This document shows positions 57,031-64,000 of a stretch of DNA of 64,000 bases, one piece after another. Each line of letters starts with the position of its first letter. The stretch's first letter is position 1. The translations under genes were made by a program, and so were the position numbers. The notes under the pieces were generated by a model that was not told where the DNA came from, did no database searches, and was given only the letters and a program-made list of their open reading frames with translations. The DNA comes from Paludibacter sp. (GTDB lineage: Bacteria > Bacteroidota > Bacteroidia > Bacteroidales > Paludibacteraceae). Location: positions 114,523 to 178,522 of the forward strand of contig NZ_WASO01000003.1 in the NCBI RefSeq assembly GCF_009712605.1, read 5' to 3'.

Positions 57031-57466
57031 GGCTTTGAATATACTTTTCCGCAACCGTTATACCCGCGCAATCGTACAAAATGAGACGACAATGCAAGCT
57101 GCCAAATATTTTATAGTGGGTGGTTCCTGTACCGTCTTCGACTTTTCGATGTTATTTGGTTTTACCCACTTTCTCCATATCAATTACCTTATCTCATCCG
57201 TTCTTTCTTTTACTATCAGTGCAATTGTCAACTATTATCTCTGTGTAAATTGGGTGTTCAATATTCGGGTGGTTGAGAAACGCCATCGCGAATTTATCTA
57301 CTATTTCATTCTTTCGGTCATCGGCTTAGGACTGAGTACTTTGCTTATCTGGATGTTTACCGAATTAGTTGGACTGTATTATATGTTGTCTAAGTTAATT
57401 GCAACATTTATAACGTATTGGGTGAATTTTGGAACAAGAAAATATTTCCTGCATACCCGAAAATAA
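57017..57466 (+). CDS. GtrA-family membrane protein (possible flippase)
   Basis: This 149-residue protein has four membrane helices and the GtrA (PF04138) pattern: AAKYFIVGGSCTVFDFSMLFGF, INYLISSVLSFTISAIVNYYLCVNWVF, and a C-terminal KYFLHTRK. GtrA proteins are thought to flip undecaprenyl-phosphate-linked sugars. It starts 14 nt before the deacetylase stop, in another frame, so the two are translationally coupled. Confidence 0.85.
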   Translation: MLNLRALNILFRNRYTRAIVQNETTMQAAKYFIVGGSCTVFDFSMLFGFTHFLHINYLISSVLSFTISAIVNYYLCVNWVFNIRVVEKRHREFIYYFILSVIGLGLSTLLIWMFTELVGLYYMLSKLIATFITYWVNFGTRKYFLHTRK

Positions 57467-57768
57467 TCGTTTCTTAGAATTGTAAAACATAGGAATGTTA
57501 CATTTGTTATATTTCACAACTGTATCATTATTTGAGTGTGTTTTGGGTTATTAAAATTCTTTCGATCCTTTATTTATTTGGATTGATAATTTTTTTACAA
57601 GTATAAAATTGTACAGTTGTATTTTCCGATGCCGGATTTCTATCTTTTTTGTAACATTATTTCAGGAGATTGTCTTCTGAATGTGAAGTCTTCTTATTTT
57701 TTATCCGCTGTTATACGATAGGTCCAATTTATTGCGTTATTCAATATCATAAGCTTAAATTAATCGAC
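57467..57768 (+). promoter_or_regulatory. 302-bp AT-rich gap with possible promoter for the beta-barrel gene
   Basis: No gene is seen. TTG at 57617-57619 and TATCTTTTTTG at 57641-57651 (21 nt between) could serve as -33/-7 for the 57769 gene, giving a leader of about 110 nt; the -7 box is not exact. The rest shows nothing I can name. Confidence 0.35.
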
Positions 57769-58410
57769 ATGAAGAAATCTATCTTATTTATTTTGTTGTT
57801 GGGTATTACAGGTATAATGTCGGCACAGACATTTGCTCTTGGACTCAAAGGGGGATACGAAGCGGCAATGAGTTATAATGATTTGCTCAATACCAATCTG
57901 GTTACATCCACCGGAGATCAGATTAAATCGGGTTTTGCAAGCGGTTATCAGGTTGGAGCCTGGATGCGATTGGGAGGTAAAAAGGTTTATCTTCAACCGG
58001 AGGTTCTTTTGAATGTCAAGAAAACATCTCAGACTTTCAATGTGGGAGGATCAACCTATATGGCAACATACAAAACTCAGGCTATTGAAATTCCGCTTTT
58101 GGTTGGCTATAAGGTGTTGTGCGTTGGTCCGCTTGCCCTACGCCTCAATGCAGGCCCGAAAGCTATTATTGACGCCGGATCGAGCTCGAATCTGAATCAG
58201 TATGCCGCAGTGGTTTCACAGGACTTTAAAAAAGCTACTTGGGCGGCTGAGGGTGGTATCGGTGTTGACATACTTTCTGTTTCGCTTGATTTGCGCTACT
58301 CACAATACCTTTCCAATTCTTACTCGGTGACATTCAATAATGCGCCGGTTATAAACATGAAGAGTAATAAACAAAGCATTTACCTCACTTTGGGGTGGAG
58401 GTTGTTTTGA
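57769..58410 (+). CDS. Outer-membrane beta-barrel protein (PF13568 type)
   Basis: I use ATG 57769 (213 residues); a longer start at 57670 would add 33 residues before a clean signal peptide (MKKSILFILLLGITGIMSAQ). The rest shows alternating beta strands (FALGLKGGYEAAMSYNDLL, YQVGAWMRLGGKKVYLQPEVLLNV, YKVLCVGPLALRLNAGPKA, SIYLTLGWRLF), a typical 8-stranded barrel of the porin-family/PorT group, ending in an aromatic residue. Function is unknown; it is common in Bacteroidota. A bidirectional terminator follows it. Confidence 0.8.
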   Translation: MKKSILFILLLGITGIMSAQTFALGLKGGYEAAMSYNDLLNTNLVTSTGDQIKSGFASGYQVGAWMRLGGKKVYLQPEVLLNVKKTSQTFNVGGSTYMATYKTQAIEIPLLVGYKVLCVGPLALRLNAGPKAIIDAGSSSNLNQYAAVVSQDFKKATWAAEGGIGVDILSVSLDLRYSQYLSNSYSVTFNNAPVINMKSNKQSIYLTLGWRLF

Positions 58411-58426
58411 TATTATTACTACATAA

Positions 58427-58468
58427 AAAACGAGGGGAGAGTGTTTCAAAACATTCTCCCCTCGTTTT
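58427..58468. terminator. Bidirectional terminator between beta-barrel gene and glnS
   Basis: Arms 58427-58445 and 58450-58468 (AAAACGAGGGGAGA... pairing with ...TCTCCCCTCGTTTT) form a 19-bp stem with one G-U pair and a 4-nt loop. A-run on the left and T-run on the right let it end the + strand 57769 gene and the - strand pheT-glnS operon. Confidence 0.92.
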
Positions 58469-58486
58469 ATTGTGACCTTTGTAGTT

Positions 58487-60175
58487 TTATTTATTGGCTT
58501 TTGCCCAACTGTCTTTCAAAGAAACAGTACGATTGAAAACTAAATTTTCAGGTGTTGAGTCGGGATCTACGTTGAAATATCCGATACGTTGGAACTGGAA
58601 GTTGTCCAATGCTTTCGCATTCTTCAACCATGGCTCTACCTTCACATTATTCAGCACCTTCAACGAATCAGGATTTAGTAATTCACGGAAATCCTTGTCT
58701 TTTTCTTCCGACGGGTTTTCAACGGCAAACAGACGGTCGTACAAGCGAACTTCTGCATCGATAGCATCATTAACGGTTACCCAGTGGATAGTGCCTTTCA
58801 CCTTGCGGCTACTGCCTTCCAGTCCGCTACGGGTTTCGGGATCGTATTCCGCGTATACTTCGGTTACTTTTCCTTCCGCATCTTTCTTACAGCCGGTACA
58901 TTTTACGATGTAAGCGCCTTTCAGGCGTACTTCCTGACCAGGAGTCATGCGGAAATACTTCTTAGGAGCATCTTCCATAAAGTCATCGCGTTCTACGTAT
59001 AACTCTTTCGAGAATGGCGCTTCATGCGTTCCTCCGTTTTCATCTTCAGGGTTGTTGACCATTGTTACCGTTTCGGTTTGTCCTTCGGGATAGTTGGTCA
59101 AAATCAATTTTACCGGATCGAGCACGGCACTTACGCGGGTTGCTTTGGCATTCAGCACTTCACGGGCGGCGTGTTCAAGCAAAGAGACATCAATGATTCC
59201 TTCGTATTTGGTATAACCGATTTTTTCGATGAAGTTGTGGATTGCTTCGGGGGTATATCCGCGACGACGCAAACCGCAAAGGGTCGGCATACGGGGGTCG
59301 TCCCATCCACTAACCAAACCTTCCTGAACCAATTGCAACATCTTTCGTTTACTCATTACTGTGTAGGTAATGTTCAGACGATTGAACTCGATCTGCTGTG
59401 GACGGTAATCATCGGTTTTCAGTTGATCGATAAACCAGTCGTAGAGTGGACGGTGCACCACAAATTCAAGTGTACAGATGGAGTGGGTAACGCCTTCAAA
59501 ATAATCCGATTGACCGTGCGCGAAGTCGTACATCGGATATGCTTTCCATGTGTAGCCTGTGCGGTGGTGCGGATGATCGGTGATGATGCGGTACATGATC
59601 GGATCGCGGAAGTGCATGTTGGGTGAAGCCATATCGACTTTGGCACGCAACACCATTGCTCCTTCGGCAATTTCGCCGCTATTCATTTTTTTGAACAACT
59701 CCAGACTTTCTTCAACAGGACGATTGCGGTACGGGCTTTCGGTTCCCGGAACGGTAGGAGAGCCTTTTTGTTTGGCAATCTCTTCGGCCGATTGTTCGTC
59801 GACGTATGCAAGTCCTCGTTTGATGAGGTCGGTGGCAAAATCCCACAATTGCTGGAAATAGTCGGAAGCATAGTAAACGTTACCCCATTGGTATCCTAAC
59901 CACTGGATGTCTTCCATGATGGAATCCACATACTCCACGTCTTCTTTCACAGGATTGGTGTCGTCGAAACGGAGATTGCAAACGCCGTTGTAGTCGCGTG
60001 CAATACCGAAGTCCATGCAAATGGCTTTGGCATGTCCGATATGAAGGTATCCGTTCGGTTCCGGCGGGAAACGGGTCTGTATCCTTCCTCCGTTTTTACC
60101 ATCACGAATGTCTTCTTCGACAAGGGTCTCAATGAAATTGAGGCTCTTTTTGGGTTGTTCTGTCATTTCACTCAT
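58487..60175 (-). CDS. glnS: Glutaminyl-tRNA synthetase
   Basis: This 562-residue class I synthetase has the HIGH motif in YLHIGHAKA (His45-Ile-Gly-His48) preceded by FPPEPNG, and a KMSKS-like VMSKRKMLQ near residue 275. It charges tRNA-Gln with glutamine. Length is normal. It is the second gene of an operon on the - strand, its ATG 33 nt after the pheT stop. Confidence 0.97.
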   Translation of the reverse strand: MSEMTEQPKKSLNFIETLVEEDIRDGKNGGRIQTRFPPEPNGYLHIGHAKAICMDFGIARDYNGVCNLRFDDTNPVKEDVEYVDSIMEDIQWLGYQWGNVYYASDYFQQLWDFATDLIKRGLAYVDEQSAEEIAKQKGSPTVPGTESPYRNRPVEESLELFKKMNSGEIAEGAMVLRAKVDMASPNMHFRDPIMYRIITDHPHHRTGYTWKAYPMYDFAHGQSDYFEGVTHSICTLEFVVHRPLYDWFIDQLKTDDYRPQQIEFNRLNITYTVMSKRKMLQLVQEGLVSGWDDPRMPTLCGLRRRGYTPEAIHNFIEKIGYTKYEGIIDVSLLEHAAREVLNAKATRVSAVLDPVKLILTNYPEGQTETVTMVNNPEDENGGTHEAPFSKELYVERDDFMEDAPKKYFRMTPGQEVRLKGAYIVKCTGCKKDAEGKVTEVYAEYDPETRSGLEGSSRKVKGTIHWVTVNDAIDAEVRLYDRLFAVENPSEEKDKDFRELLNPDSLKVLNNVKVEPWLKNAKALDNFQFQRIGYFNVDPDSTPENLVFNRTVSLKDSWAKANK

Positions 60176-60208
60176 ATATGATCGTTTTTGCTCTTTGTTT
60201 AGTGTGGA

Positions 60209-62671
60209 TTACCGCAATTTAGCACCTAGTTTTTCTTCAAACTGTTTGATAAGCTTTTGCATGATTCCGTCAATCTGTTTGTCGTTCAGCGTTTTTGCAT
60301 CGTCCTGCAATGTAAAGCTGACAGCATACGATTTTTTGCCGGCTTCCAGATTTTTGCCTTCGTACACGTCGAACAACTGAACTTTTCTCAACAGGTTCTT
60401 TTCGGTAGCATTGGCCAGTTTTTCGATTTCGGCAAACGAAACATTCTTATCAATCAAGAGTGCCAGGTCGCGTTTTACTTCCGGGAATTTTGATATTTCC
60501 GTGAATGAAACTTTATTGCGGGTACTTTCAACCAACAGGTTGTTCCAGTTCAAATCGGCGAAGAAAACCGGCACGTCGATGTCGAGTGCTTTTAACTGTT
60601 TCTTTGCAATGCTGCCAAAAATGGCCAGTTGTTTTCCTTGTTTGGTTTTGATGACTAAAGCTTCGGCAAACAGGTCATTGGTTGTTTCTGTTTCAACGAT
60701 CAGCTTCTGGAGGTTGACTCCCAGACGACGCAGAATATTCAGCACATATCCTTTCAATTCGAAAACAGATGTTTTCTCGTCGGCACGCACCCAGCTTTGA
60801 GCTGTTTTGTTGCCGGTGAGCCACAATCCGAGGTGCATGTCTTCGGAGTAAGCAGCCAGCGGCTTGCCTTCTGCTTTCTTTTCTGCATTGAAATAGTAGC
60901 AGTTGCCGAATTCGTAAAATTTCAGATCCTGATTTTTACGATTTACGTTGTAGGCAACGCTTTCCAGTCCACCGAACAGCAATGTTTGACGCATGGCGTT
61001 GAGATCGGCGCTGAGCGGATTCATCATCATCACCAGATTGGCAGCGGGGAACGAACTCAATGTTTCGTAGTAACCTGCTTTGGTGAGCGAGTTGTTCAGT
61101 ATTTCGTTGAAACCGCATCCGGTAAGTTGTTCCGAAATAAGATTTTGCAGTTTGTGGCTGTCGGGTTTCGACGAGTAGCTGATCGACGATTTTACCGATT
61201 CACCCGGCAAAACGTTGTTGTAGCCATAGATACGCAGAATATCTTCGATCACGTCCACATCGCGCTGAACATCCACGCGGTAGGTCGGAACGAGCAGTTT
61301 CATGCCTTCAGCCGTTTCGCTGGCAATCTCTATTTCGAGGTGATGCAGTATTTTCTTGATTGTCTCTTTTTCAATCTCCTTTCCAATCAGGCTGCTGATT
61401 TTGTTGAAGGTAATGTCTACTTCAAACGGTTTGATCGGGGTGGGGTAGATGTCCACAATGTCGCTGGAGATGGTGCCTCCGGCCAATTCTTTAATCAACA
61501 GGGCTGCACGTTTCAATACGTACACGTTGTTGTTGGGATCGCAACCGCGTTCAAAACGGAACGATGAATCGGTGTTCAGTCCATGACGACGAGCCGTTTT
61601 GCGCACCCATACCGGATTGAAGTAGGCGCTTTCGAGGAACACGTTGGTGGTGCTGTCCGAAACGCCCGAATCGAGACCTCCGAATACACCGGCAATGCAC
61701 ATGCCACCGTTTGCGTCGCAAATCATCAGGTCTTTGTCGCTGAGGCTGCGTTCGGCTTCGTCGAGCGTGGTGAATTTTGTACCTTCGGGCAATGTTTTTA
61801 CAATCACCTGTTTGCCTGCAATTTTATCAGCATCGAACGAGTGGAGCGGCTGTCCGGTTTCGTGCAAAATGAAATTGGTGATGTCCACCACGTTGTTGAT
61901 GGGGCGCAGACCAATGGCTTTCAGGTAGTTTTGCAGCCATTCGGGCGATTCTTTGATTGTGACACCGGCAATGCTTACACCGGCATAGCGTGGACAAGCC
62001 TCGCTGTTTTCAACGGTTACGCTTACGGATAAATTATGATTCTCAACGGCAAATGCGTCAACCGAAGGTTTGGTGAGTGTTCCTTTCAGCCCGTTTGCAG
62101 CAAGATAAGCAGCCAGGTCGCGGGCTACACCGAAGTGTGATGCAGCATCCACACGGTTGGGAGTGATGTCGACTTCCAGCACATAGTCGTCTTTGACGTT
62201 GTAATATTCTTTGGCGGGTGTGCCCACAACCGCGTCGGCAGGCAGTACGATGATACCGTCGTGGCTGGTTCCGATGCCGATTTCATCTTCGGCACAGATC
62301 ATGCCGAACGACTCTTCGCCGCGGATCTTTGAACGTTTGATGGTAAACGACTCTTCGCCCGAATAAAGTACGGTGCCGATAGTGGCAACCACAACCTTCT
62401 GACCAGCCGCTACATTAGGCGCGCCGCAAACGATTTTCAGCGGTTCAGCTGCACCCACATTGACGGTGGTTACGTGCAGGTGGTCTGAATTCGGGTGCTC
62501 ATCACAAGTGAGCACTTCGCCGATAACCAGCCCTTCGAGGCCGCCTTTGATGGTTTGTACTTTTTCAATGCCACCGGTTTCGAGTCCAATGGAAGTTAAC
62601 GCTTTGGATAACTCTTCGGGAGTTAAATCAGTATCAATGTATTGTTTTAGCCAGTTGTAAGAAATGTTCAT
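60209..62671 (-). CDS. pheT: Phenylalanyl-tRNA synthetase beta subunit
   Basis: This 820-residue protein is complete: N-terminal MNISYNWLKQYIDTDLTPEEL, tRNA-binding OB domain (about 40-150, with CDEHPNSDHLHV), B3/B4 editing domain, B5 domain, catalytic-like core, and the C-terminal anticodon-binding FDX-ACB domain (about 727-820, FPEVKRDLALLIDKNVSFAEIE). With the alpha subunit (pheS, not in the window) it charges tRNA-Phe. It heads the - strand operon with glnS. Confidence 0.97.
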   Translation of the reverse strand: MNISYNWLKQYIDTDLTPEELSKALTSIGLETGGIEKVQTIKGGLEGLVIGEVLTCDEHPNSDHLHVTTVNVGAAEPLKIVCGAPNVAAGQKVVVATIGTVLYSGEESFTIKRSKIRGEESFGMICAEDEIGIGTSHDGIIVLPADAVVGTPAKEYYNVKDDYVLEVDITPNRVDAASHFGVARDLAAYLAANGLKGTLTKPSVDAFAVENHNLSVSVTVENSEACPRYAGVSIAGVTIKESPEWLQNYLKAIGLRPINNVVDITNFILHETGQPLHSFDADKIAGKQVIVKTLPEGTKFTTLDEAERSLSDKDLMICDANGGMCIAGVFGGLDSGVSDSTTNVFLESAYFNPVWVRKTARRHGLNTDSSFRFERGCDPNNNVYVLKRAALLIKELAGGTISSDIVDIYPTPIKPFEVDITFNKISSLIGKEIEKETIKKILHHLEIEIASETAEGMKLLVPTYRVDVQRDVDVIEDILRIYGYNNVLPGESVKSSISYSSKPDSHKLQNLISEQLTGCGFNEILNNSLTKAGYYETLSSFPAANLVMMMNPLSADLNAMRQTLLFGGLESVAYNVNRKNQDLKFYEFGNCYYFNAEKKAEGKPLAAYSEDMHLGLWLTGNKTAQSWVRADEKTSVFELKGYVLNILRRLGVNLQKLIVETETTNDLFAEALVIKTKQGKQLAIFGSIAKKQLKALDIDVPVFFADLNWNNLLVESTRNKVSFTEISKFPEVKRDLALLIDKNVSFAEIEKLANATEKNLLRKVQLFDVYEGKNLEAGKKSYAVSFTLQDDAKTLNDKQIDGIMQKLIKQFEEKLGAKLR

Positions 62672-62981
62672 TGCAAAAACTATGCTTATAAATGTGGTTT
62701 ATTTCTCATTATATCAAACGAATAGTGTTTTCCTTAGAGAAATAAAAGGTGATTTGTGATTTTTTTAAATGGAACTGCAAATGTACATTTTTTGCACTAA
62801 AAACCGGAAGATTTTGTGTGAAAAACGCTGACAAATACGATTTTGGTGAGTTTAGCCTCTGTTTTTTCATTGCTTTTTTGCAGTTTAGTGGTTTGGCTGC
62901 GATGCTATAAGTCAATGGATTGTCGCTCGTTCACAAAAAAACTCGTATCTTCGTAGCTCAAAACCGAACCTCTTACAGACT
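62672..62981. promoter_or_regulatory. Divergent promoter region between pheT and dut (310 bp)
   Basis: No gene seen. On the - strand TACATTTG (62785-62778) fits the -7 consensus TAnnTTTG and could drive pheT-glnS. On the + strand TATCTTCG (62946-62953), with TTG at 62920-62922, could drive dut, 29 nt before its ATG. -33 boxes are weak for both. Confidence 0.45.
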
Positions 62982-63416
62982 ATGAAAATTAAGATCGTAA
63001 ATCAATCGAAACATCCTTTGCCTCAGTATGCTACCTCCCTTTCTGCCGGAGTAGATCTCCGCGCTAATCTTGACGAACCGGTTACCATGCTTCCGCTGGA
63101 ACGCAAATTGATTCCTACCGGATTGTTCATAGAATTGCCCGAAGGTTATGAGGCTCAGATTCGTCCGCGCAGTGGTTTGGCTATCAAAAAAGGGATTACT
63201 GTATTGAACTCACCGGGTACGATTGATGCCGATTACCGTGGCGAAATTTGTGTGATTCTGGTTAATCTTTCTAACGAACCGTTTGTAATCGAAGACGGCG
63301 AGCGTATCTGCCAGATGGTGATTGCTGCTCACGAACAAGCCGAATGGATCGAAGCTGAAGAACTTTCGGAAACAGATCGTGGTGCCGGAGGTTTCGGACA
63401 TACAGGGAAACATTAA
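62982..63416 (+). CDS. dut: Deoxyuridine 5'-triphosphate nucleotidohydrolase (dUTPase)
   Basis: This 144-residue protein has all five trimeric dUTPase motifs: [48 protein letters not shown] and [12 protein letters not shown]. It hydrolyses dUTP to dUMP and pyrophosphate. Length is typical and it is complete. Confidence 0.97.
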   Translation: MKIKIVNQSKHPLPQYATSLSAGVDLRANLDEPVTMLPLERKLIPTGLFIELPEGYEAQIRPRSGLAIKKGITVLNSPGTIDADYRGEICVILVNLSNEPFVIEDGERICQMVIAAHEQAEWIEAEELSETDRGAGGFGHTGKH

Positions 63417-63504
63417 CAAATCCCAGAATCTAAAAGTTCCACAATTCCAGGCAAGCTTAGTTTCGTTTGGGATGTTGAAATACTGAACCTTGAAATAGAC
63501 AGGA

Positions 63505-64000
63505 ATGCCAGAATCGAACAGGATAGAATACAAACTGGAACTTACCGATAATTTGGAGAAAGAGGTGGTTGCCTTTCTGAATTACCGGGAGGGAGGCTTT
63601 ATCTATCTTGGCGTCGACGATTCGGGCAATTCCATTGGATTGAAAGACATTGACGGAGACCAGCTCAAGGTGAAAGACAGGCTGAAAAATAACATCTTAC
63701 CATCCTGTATGGGTCTGTTTGATGTGGTTGTTGAAAAAAGAGCTGGCGTTGATATCCTGAAAATTATTGTGGCCGGAGGCAGCGAGAAACCTTACTTTCT
63801 GAAAAAATACGGCATGACCGAAAAAGGATGCTTTATCCGTACGGGCAGTGCTGCCGAGCCTATGCCTCAACAGATGATAGAGGAATTGTTTTCGCGCCGG
63901 ACTCGCAATTCTATTGGCAAAATTGTCTCCAACCGTCAGGATCTGAGTTTTGAGCAATTGAAGATATATTACGAGAGTAAGGGCATTGTATTGAATGACA
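63505..64000 (+). CDS. AlbA_2 (Schlafen AlbA-like) domain protein, cut by window end
   Basis: An open frame from ATG 63505 runs 165 codons to the window end without a stop. It begins MPESNRIEYKLELTDNLEKE and continues VVAFLNYREGGFIYLGVDDSGN, the typical AlbA_2 (PF04326) pattern of putative ATP-binding or DNA-binding regulators; GCFIRTGSAAEPMPQQMI is also characteristic. Such proteins often end in a winged-helix domain; that part is not visible. Often called ATP-binding or transcriptional regulator-like; function is unknown. It lies 88 nt after dut. Confidence 0.85.
   Translation, partial: MPESNRIEYKLELTDNLEKEVVAFLNYREGGFIYLGVDDSGNSIGLKDIDGDQLKVKDRLKNNILPSCMGLFDVVVEKRAGVDILKIIVAGGSEKPYFLKKYGMTEKGCFIRTGSAAEPMPQQMIEELFSRRTRNSIGKIVSNRQDLSFEQLKIYYESKGIVLND

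Overview
The window is a piece of a Bacteroidota (most likely Bacteroidales) chromosome. The evidence is the secreted glycosidase repertoire, two upstream elements that match the Bacteroidota sigma-factor -7 consensus TAnnTTTG exactly in the form TATCTTTG, AT-rich leaders without Shine-Dalgarno sites, an Ala-rich extended ribosomal protein S16, and the typical intergenic palindromes of this phylum. Genus cannot be fixed from the sequence alone. Every recognised gene from 1 to 58410 lies on the + strand; glnS and pheT are on the - strand, followed by dut and a truncated gene on the + strand.

Region 1 (about 1-16,050): the 3' end of a four-carbon-acid-sugar-kinase-like gene, then secreted pectin enzymes: GH28 polygalacturonase, a CE19-like pectin methylesterase with an STN-like domain, GH95, GH106, GH140 (apiosidase type) and a 1536-residue fusion of GH78, a BNR/sialidase-like propeller and a sugar-isomerase-like TIM barrel. 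Region 2 (16,138-24,861): a lipoprotein related to rhamnose mutarotases, a cytoplasmic GH31 alpha-xylosidase, and a corrinoid methyl-transfer set (UroD-family protein, sodium/solute symporter, corrinoid protein, MtaA/MtbA-like UroD-family methyltransferase, MetH-activation-like protein). Region 3 (25,010-36,727): GH141, GH78 and GH127, two further UroD-family methyltransferase-like genes, a SemiSWEET, and a large probable glycosidase (GH138 candidate). Region 4 (36,943-52,825): a GH137-like/GH2/malectin/CBM multidomain protein, three more GH2 enzymes, an SGNH O-acetylesterase and a small AT-rich membrane protein gene. Region 5 (53,029-64,000): housekeeping and surface genes: dGTPase, rpsP, a glycosyltransferase/deacetylase/GtrA trio, a beta-barrel protein, glnS, pheT, dut and a truncated AlbA_2-type gene.

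The enzyme set (GH28, CE19, GH95, GH106, GH140, GH78, GH127, GH137-GH2, GH141) is the set known for rhamnogalacturonan-II (RG-II) breakdown in Bacteroides thetaiotaomicron. RG-II carries 2-O-methyl-xylose, 2-O-methyl-fucose and methyl esters. The most interesting feature is that a corrinoid protein, four UroD-family proteins (three with the His-X-Cys...Cys zinc motif), a reactivation protein and two small-molecule transporters are interleaved with these genes. I propose an anaerobic O-demethylation (or methyl-ester/methanol-utilising) branch coupled to RG-II degradation, with the cytoplasmic GH31 alpha-xylosidase as a possible partner for the 2-O-methyl-xylosyl disaccharide. This is inference; no SusC/SusD pair, regulator, MtaB or RACo-type activator is visible in the window.

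Intergenic DNA is rich in short palindromic and AT-rich repeats. Two copies of an approximately 145-bp element lie in opposite orientation around the 36.9-49.3 kb block, and an identical 21-bp leader sits exactly 7 nt before three start codons.
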